Shown here in pieces: positions 6,292 through 9,235 of a stretch of 9,235 nucleotides of DNA. The notes below the pieces were generated by a model. That model had not been told where the DNA came from and ran no database searches. It saw only the letters and a program-made list of their open reading frames with translations. Source of the stretch: Chitinophagaceae bacterium. Lineage in GTDB: Bacteria; Bacteroidota; Bacteroidia; Chitinophagales; Chitinophagaceae. Both the position numbers and the translations under genes were made by a program. Where the stretch lies: the NCBI GenBank assembly GCA_025362915.1, contig JANYEU010000357.1, forward strand, positions 1-9,235. Direction: 5' to 3'. Each line of letters starts with the position of its first letter. The stretch's first letter is position 1.

Positions 6292-7227
6292 CTATGATTG
6301 TTTTTCAAAAGCCCTCGTTACAGATTTTGTCCCTTCTACCAGATGAATAAAAATATCATTCAGAGTAGGCAATATCTCATTAAAGGATTCTATGGTGATG
6401 TCCTGACCAATAAAATGTTGCAGCACATCGTTGCTTTTATAGCCCTCATTTATTTTCATGATAAACTCATTGGCTCGCTGATCTATTATTTCGTAAGCCT
6501 TGTCCTCCACACTTGCCGGAATGCCAGCTAGTTTTATGCTGAATTTATTCTCCTTAAACTGTTGTTTTACGTCGGCAACCGTGCCGTCCAGTATCTTCTT
6601 GCCAAGGTTTACCAGAACAATATGGTCGCATATTTCCTCCACCTGTTCCATGCGGTGCGTGCTGAAAATGATGGTGCTGCCACGTTGTGCCAGTCCATAA
6701 ATCTCATCTTTTATTAGGTTGGCGTTCACGGGGTCTAGTCCGCTGAAAGGTTCATCAAGTATTATCAGTTTGGGTTCGTGCAATACTGTTATCAAAAACT
6801 GAAGTTTCTGGCTCATTCCCTTGCTTAGGTCTTCCACTTTTTTGTGCCACCATGTTTCCATTTCCAGTCTTTTAAACCAGAAGCGCACCTTTTCCAACGC
6901 CGCCGTTTTGCTTAGTCCTTTTAGTTGAGCCAAGTAAACCGCCTGTTCCCCAATCTTCATCTTCTTGTACAGACCGCGTTCTTCGGGCATGTACCCAATT
7001 TTTATGATGTCGTTTTCGGGGTCAAACGCACGGCCATCAAAGGTGATATTGCCATTATCGGGGTAAAAAATACCCGTTATCATACGTAGTAACGTTGTTT
7101 TTCCGGCACCATTAGGACCCAATAAACCGAAGATGCTCCCTTGTTCTATATCGAAACTAATATCATCTACCGCCTTTTGCGAAGCGTAGTATTTTTTCAG
7201 GTTATGTAATTGTAAGATGGATGCCAT
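6292..7227 (-). CDS. ABC transporter ATP-binding subunit (NatA-like)
   Basis: A 311-aa ATPase that powers the adjacent NatB-like permease at the inner membrane. All motifs are present: Walker A GPNGAGKTT (37-45), a Q-loop-region segment YMPEERGLY (79-87), the signature LSKGMSQK (134-141), Walker B LIILDE (154-159), D-loop SGLD (162-165) and the switch His in STH (191). The PEERGLY form and the roughly 100-residue C-terminal extension (about 210-311) fit the subfamily carrying a DUF4162-type tail. The start MASILQLHNLKKYY places the first strand directly at the N-terminus, as normal. A TAnnTTTG element lies 44 bp upstream, and the permease follows in the same direction, so this is the first gene of a two-gene operon. 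Confidence 0.93.
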   Translation of the reverse strand: MASILQLHNLKKYYASQKAVDDISFDIEQGSIFGLLGPNGAGKTTLLRMITGIFYPDNGNITFDGRAFDPENDIIKIGYMPEERGLYKKMKIGEQAVYLAQLKGLSKTAALEKVRFWFKRLEMETWWHKKVEDLSKGMSQKLQFLITVLHEPKLIILDEPFSGLDPVNANLIKDEIYGLAQRGSTIIFSTHRMEQVEEICDHIVLVNLGKKILDGTVADVKQQFKENKFSIKLAGIPASVEDKAYEIIDQRANEFIMKINEGYKSNDVLQHFIGQDITIESFNEILPTLNDIFIHLVEGTKSVTRAFEKQS

Positions 7228-7271
7228 AGCTTATTTAAAAATCGAATATAGGAAGGGAATGTTTATTTACC

Positions 7272-7279
7272 CAAACATA
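7272..7279 (-). promoter_or_regulatory. Candidate promoter of the ABC exporter operon
   Basis: On the minus strand this reads TATGTTTG, a full match to the Bacteroidota -7 element TAnnTTTG, 44 bp upstream of the ATPase ATG. It would give a leader of about 40 nt. No clear -33 TTG is seen at the right distance. Confidence 0.42.
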
Positions 7280-7314
7280 ATCTAGTTACAAACAGACGCT
7301 ATTCTATTCATGGG

Positions 7315-7884
7315 CTAGTTAGAAGGTTTAAACCCTATCTGCTGGCGTTCATCCCACTTTCTTTGGGCAGCCTTTTCGTCTAGCAGGTTTTCCATGGCAT
7401 CGTATATTTGGTTTAGTTGGGTATCGTGTTCGCCCATCCGTTCTTTTATTTCCCGCAGTTGTTCGCGTATATCAGTTTGTTGCAGCAACACTTTTCGCAC
7501 TTCTATAAATGCCCGCATGATGGCAATATTGGTGTTTATTGCCTTATCGCTGTTTAGTATTCCACTAAGCATAGCCACACCCTGCTAGGTAAAAGCGTAG
7601 GGTAGATACTTGCCTGTACGATTTTTGGGTAATGTCAACACTGCGGATTGTGATGTTGGATAGTTGTTATTTTCCATCATCACAATTTGTGATGATTGGT
7701 TTTGCCATTCTAAAGAAGTAAGCTGAAACATGAAATCTTCGGGAAATCTTTTCAAGTTTCGCTTCACTGATTGGTTCAATACCCTTGTTTCTACTTCGTA
7801 GAGGGCTGCCAAATCAAAATCCAGCATTACCCGCTCGCCACGTATGGTGTATATTCTGTTTTGTATGGATTGTATTATTTGCAT
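7315..7884 (-). pseudogene. ORF6N-domain protein interrupted by an in-frame amber codon
   Basis: One continuous reading frame of 189 codons is cut by a single TAG at 7585-7587 (codon 100). The first 99 residues carry the ORF6N domain: IQSIQNRIYTIRGERVMLDF, DLAALYEVETRVLNQ, then KRNLKRFPEDFMFQLT. The frame resumes directly as QGVAMLSG and goes on to a charged, probably coiled-coil tail (LLQQTDIREQLREIKERMG, then LDEKAAQRKWDERQQ). Intact family members usually read YAFTEQGVAMLS here, so the stop most simply replaces a Glu codon, GAG to TAG. ORF6N was defined in phage antirepressor-type proteins, and stand-alone chromosomal copies are frequent in Bacteroidota; their role is poorly known. No frameshift or other stop is present, so the damage is recent, or the stop is read through, or it is a sequencing error. 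A -7 box lies upstream. Confidence 0.85.
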
Positions 7885-7898
7885 TTGAAGTATTTATA

Positions 7899-7906
7899 CA
7901 AATATA
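7899..7906 (-). promoter_or_regulatory. Candidate promoter of the ORF6N gene
   Basis: On the minus strand this reads TATATTTG, matching TAnnTTTG, 14 bp before the ATG at 7884. It implies a very short leader of about 10 nt. The promoter looks intact although the gene is broken. A convincing -33 element is not visible. Confidence 0.45.
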
Positions 7907-8050
7907 CCTGTTGCAAAGCGGGGTGGTTTGTTTTATATTTCACTTATTGCAAACCAAGTAACCAATCAGTCCATCACGGGAGTCATAAACTAGCACTCCT
8001 ATTTTCAAGCAGTACTGCACTGTTGGGGCATTTATGGGCTAGAAGGGGAA

Positions 8051-8560
8051 TTATTTTTTGATGCTAGAGCTATCTATTTTCATAGTAGTATCACGTATAG
8101 TTATAGTTTCAAATTGAAAAATATAAACAGGCTCATTACTTATTACAAATCCATTGCTTTTTAATTGTTCAAGTTGTTTTGCAACTTCTTGCTTATCTTT
8201 CTCAGATACTAAATAAATATCACTATATGAATAATAGATTGGAACTATTAGCTTAAATGGAGCTTTTATTTTCGAACGCAAATCCAAATATTTATTAAGG
8301 AAGGATAGGTAAATTACGTTACTAATATTGATTCTTTTATCTGATAAAAAAAGGGGGGTAATATTTATTATACTATCTTCTTTTGAAATTTTAAGTATTA
8401 TTGAGCCGCTTGTATCCATTAAAGTAGTAGGGTCAATACTTCTCTCCAATGCTTTCTTTATTATTTTATCGTATTGATGCTTGTCTGATTGGCAAAATGA
8501 ATAATTTTTTATCAACATTAAAACTAAAAAACAAGCTAGGAATTTTGATATGTTAGTCAT
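8051..8560 (-). CDS. Exported protein of unknown function
   Basis: A 169-aa protein that I do not recognise. Residues 1-23 look like a signal peptide (MTNISKFLACFLVLMLIKNY, ending SFC|QS). The Cys lacks a proper lipobox, so cleavage by signal peptidase I before Gln, the common Bacteroidota pattern, is more likely than lipidation. The mature part is charged, Lys/Ser/Ile-rich and without membrane helices. It has a possible helix around EKDKQEVAKQLEQLKSNGF near residues 119-137 and a final strand-like VYIFQFETITI. The gene is more AT-rich than the ABC and nucleotidyltransferase genes, which may point to a different origin. It lies alone, transcribed towards the ORF6N remnant with a 166-bp gap. 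A TAnnTTTG box sits only 4 bp upstream of the ATG. Confidence 0.72.
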   Translation of the reverse strand: MTNISKFLACFLVLMLIKNYSFCQSDKHQYDKIIKKALERSIDPTTLMDTSGSIILKISKEDSIINITPLFLSDKRINISNVIYLSFLNKYLDLRSKIKAPFKLIVPIYYSYSDIYLVSEKDKQEVAKQLEQLKSNGFVISNEPVYIFQFETITIRDTTMKIDSSSIKK

Positions 8561-8564
8561 AAGA

Positions 8565-8572
8565 CAAATATA
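8565..8572 (-). promoter_or_regulatory. Candidate -7 box very close to the start of the exported protein gene
   Basis: On the minus strand this reads TATATTTG, followed by TCTT and then the ATG at 8560. If it is used, transcription would begin at or next to the start codon, giving a leaderless mRNA. Otherwise the match is chance in AT-rich DNA or the true start lies further inside the gene. Confidence 0.3.
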
Positions 8573-8818
8573 TGATTAAGGCTAACAAATAATATCCGAT
8601 TTTTCTCCCTTTTACGGTGTTATCAAAATGACAAAAAAAACAATTTTACCCCTCCATACAACTAATGCTTGTGTTTAAGTGCCTTGCTGATTATAAACAA
8701 TTACAATGTACGCTAGCCCATTTCTATATACAATCCCTTTTATTTCCACCGCCACCAACCATAGTGGCAATTAATCAAATTTCTGTAGCAGTCTTCCCCA
8801 AAAAGATTATACGAATTT
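8573..8818. other. Spacer without recognisable gene
   Basis: I find no reading frame with coding character on either strand and no RNA gene here. The only structure is a short potential hairpin, GCCAC (8751-8755) with GTGGC (8764-8768), without a T tract. A copy of CTAGCCCAT lies at 8713-8721, the reverse complement of a word found at two gene ends in this window. Confidence 0.5.
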
Positions 8819-8973
8819 AAGTTATATAGTCATCGTTGGTATAAAGATGCCATCCTAACAAGTTATATAGTCTCCGTTGGTATAAAGATGCCATCCTAAC
8901 AAGTTATATAGTCTCCGTTGGTAAAAAGATGACGTCCTAACGAGTTATATAGTCTCCGTTGGTAGAAAGATGC
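8819..8973. repeat. 41-bp tandem repeat array, 3.8 units
   Basis: Three full 41-bp units start at 8819, 8860 and 8901, and a fourth, cut after 32 bp, starts at 8942. Each contains AGTTATATAGTC, then CGTTGGTA, then AAAGATG, and full units end TCCTAAC. Units 1 and 2 differ at two positions; units 2 and 3 at three. Across each junction the sequence TAAC-(A/G)A-GTTA forms a small dyad, at 8856-8865, 8897-8906 and 8938-8947. The period is not a multiple of three, so it does not encode a repeat protein. The array ends 70 bp before the ATG of a short damaged gene at 9044. There is no spacer variation, so it is not a CRISPR array. Confidence 0.92.
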
Positions 8974-9043
8974 ATAAAAAATGCTTAAACGCAGCTTCTT
9001 TTTGCCCATTCAATTTTTCAATCACATTTACTAAATTAAATTT

Positions 9044-9235
9044 ATGCAGGTTACACATTTTGAAGCTTTTTACACAGACCTATTCGATAGGGAGAATATT
9101 ATTGACAGTAGGTTTCAAGTGTTTTTACGAAACCTAATTGCATCGCTCATTGCCAATAATCCTGCAGGCGTTTTACGCCGCAGATAACCGCCCTTACCAC
9201 TGCCTACAACACCTATTTTGGAAATTTTGAAACGA
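9044..9235 (+). pseudogene. Short gene with a frame break, cut by the window end
   Basis: From the ATG at 9044 a coding-like frame reads MQVTHFEAFYTDLFDREN, then RFQVFLRNLIASLIANNPAG, and stops at TAA (9185-9187) after 47 codons. A second frame then takes over with equally coding-like sequence: TPQITALTTAYNTYFGNFET, open to the last base. The two join smoothly if two bases are removed, for instance from the TTTT run near 9170-9173, or one base is added, giving NNPAGVTPQITALTTAYN. So this is either a frameshifted pseudogene or an assembly/sequencing indel. I do not recognise the family; helix-forming aromatic and hydrophobic residues dominate and there is no signal peptide. The start has an A/T-rich leader with no Shine-Dalgarno. 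The 41-bp array lies immediately upstream. Confidence 0.6.

Noticed and set aside
6152..6346. Plus-strand small protein across the 56-bp palindrome.
   Set aside because: It is a by-product of the repeat and of the antisense of two ABC genes, with no coding character of its own.
7394..7588. Plus-strand Ser/Cys-rich frame opposite the ORF6N remnant, and other frames opposite the ABC and porin-like genes.
   Set aside because: They are antisense shadows of genes with strong family evidence.
7885..8050. Regulatory RNA in the 166-bp gap between the ORF6N remnant and the exported protein gene.
   Set aside because: Only a 10-bp palindrome (GCAGTACTGC, 8009-8018) and a weak 6-bp inverted repeat are visible, which is not enough for a call.
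8819..8973. CRISPR array.
   Set aside because: Units are head-to-tail copies over their whole length without variable spacers, and there are no cas genes.

Overview
The window reads as chromosomal DNA of a Bacteroidota (Bacteroidetes) bacterium, most likely Chitinophagaceae or a near relative. The basis is family content plus expression signals: AT-rich spacers, almost no Shine-Dalgarno sequences, several matches to the Bacteroidota -7 promoter element TAnnTTTG just upstream of start codons, signal peptides ending in A|Q, and an ORF6N-domain protein of the kind common in this phylum. The genus assignment is inference.

Left part (1-3118, + strand): a YceI-like secreted lipocalin-fold protein (53-640) is followed 33 bp later by a 468-aa outer-membrane beta-barrel protein (674-2080) and a good intrinsic terminator (2105-2139). 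The next 423-bp spacer holds an unusual array of about nine 21-bp units with internal dyad symmetry (2199-2393), then a second, divergent YceI-like protein (2504-3118). The two YceI paralogs around one porin-like barrel look like a functional cluster of the cell envelope.

Middle (3119-4889): a small four-helix membrane protein on the minus strand (3170-3583) is divergent from a sugar-phosphate nucleotidyltransferase with a C-terminal left-handed beta-helix (3831-4823, +). That gene converges on the ABC operon with only 66 bp between stop codons, and the spacer is filled by a long imperfect hairpin.

Right part (4890-8560, minus strand): an ABC exporter operon of NatA/NatB type, with the ATPase (6292-7227) upstream of the permease (4890-6212). 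The 79-bp gap between the two genes contains a perfect 56-bp palindrome. Upstream lies an ORF6N-domain gene broken by one in-frame amber codon (7315-7884), then an unrecognised exported protein (8051-8560).

Right edge (8561-9235): no intact gene. It holds a 41-bp tandem repeat array (8819-8973, 3.8 units) and, 70 bp further, the start of a short gene (9044) whose frame breaks near 9170-9190 before the window ends.

Overall the genes are mostly ordinary housekeeping or envelope functions. What stands out is the number of distinct small repeat families sitting in the spacers (21-bp dyad array, 41-bp array, ACGTAC-rich palindrome, TATCAGTAAC hairpin). No defence system, transposase, tRNA, rRNA or CRISPR array is visible.
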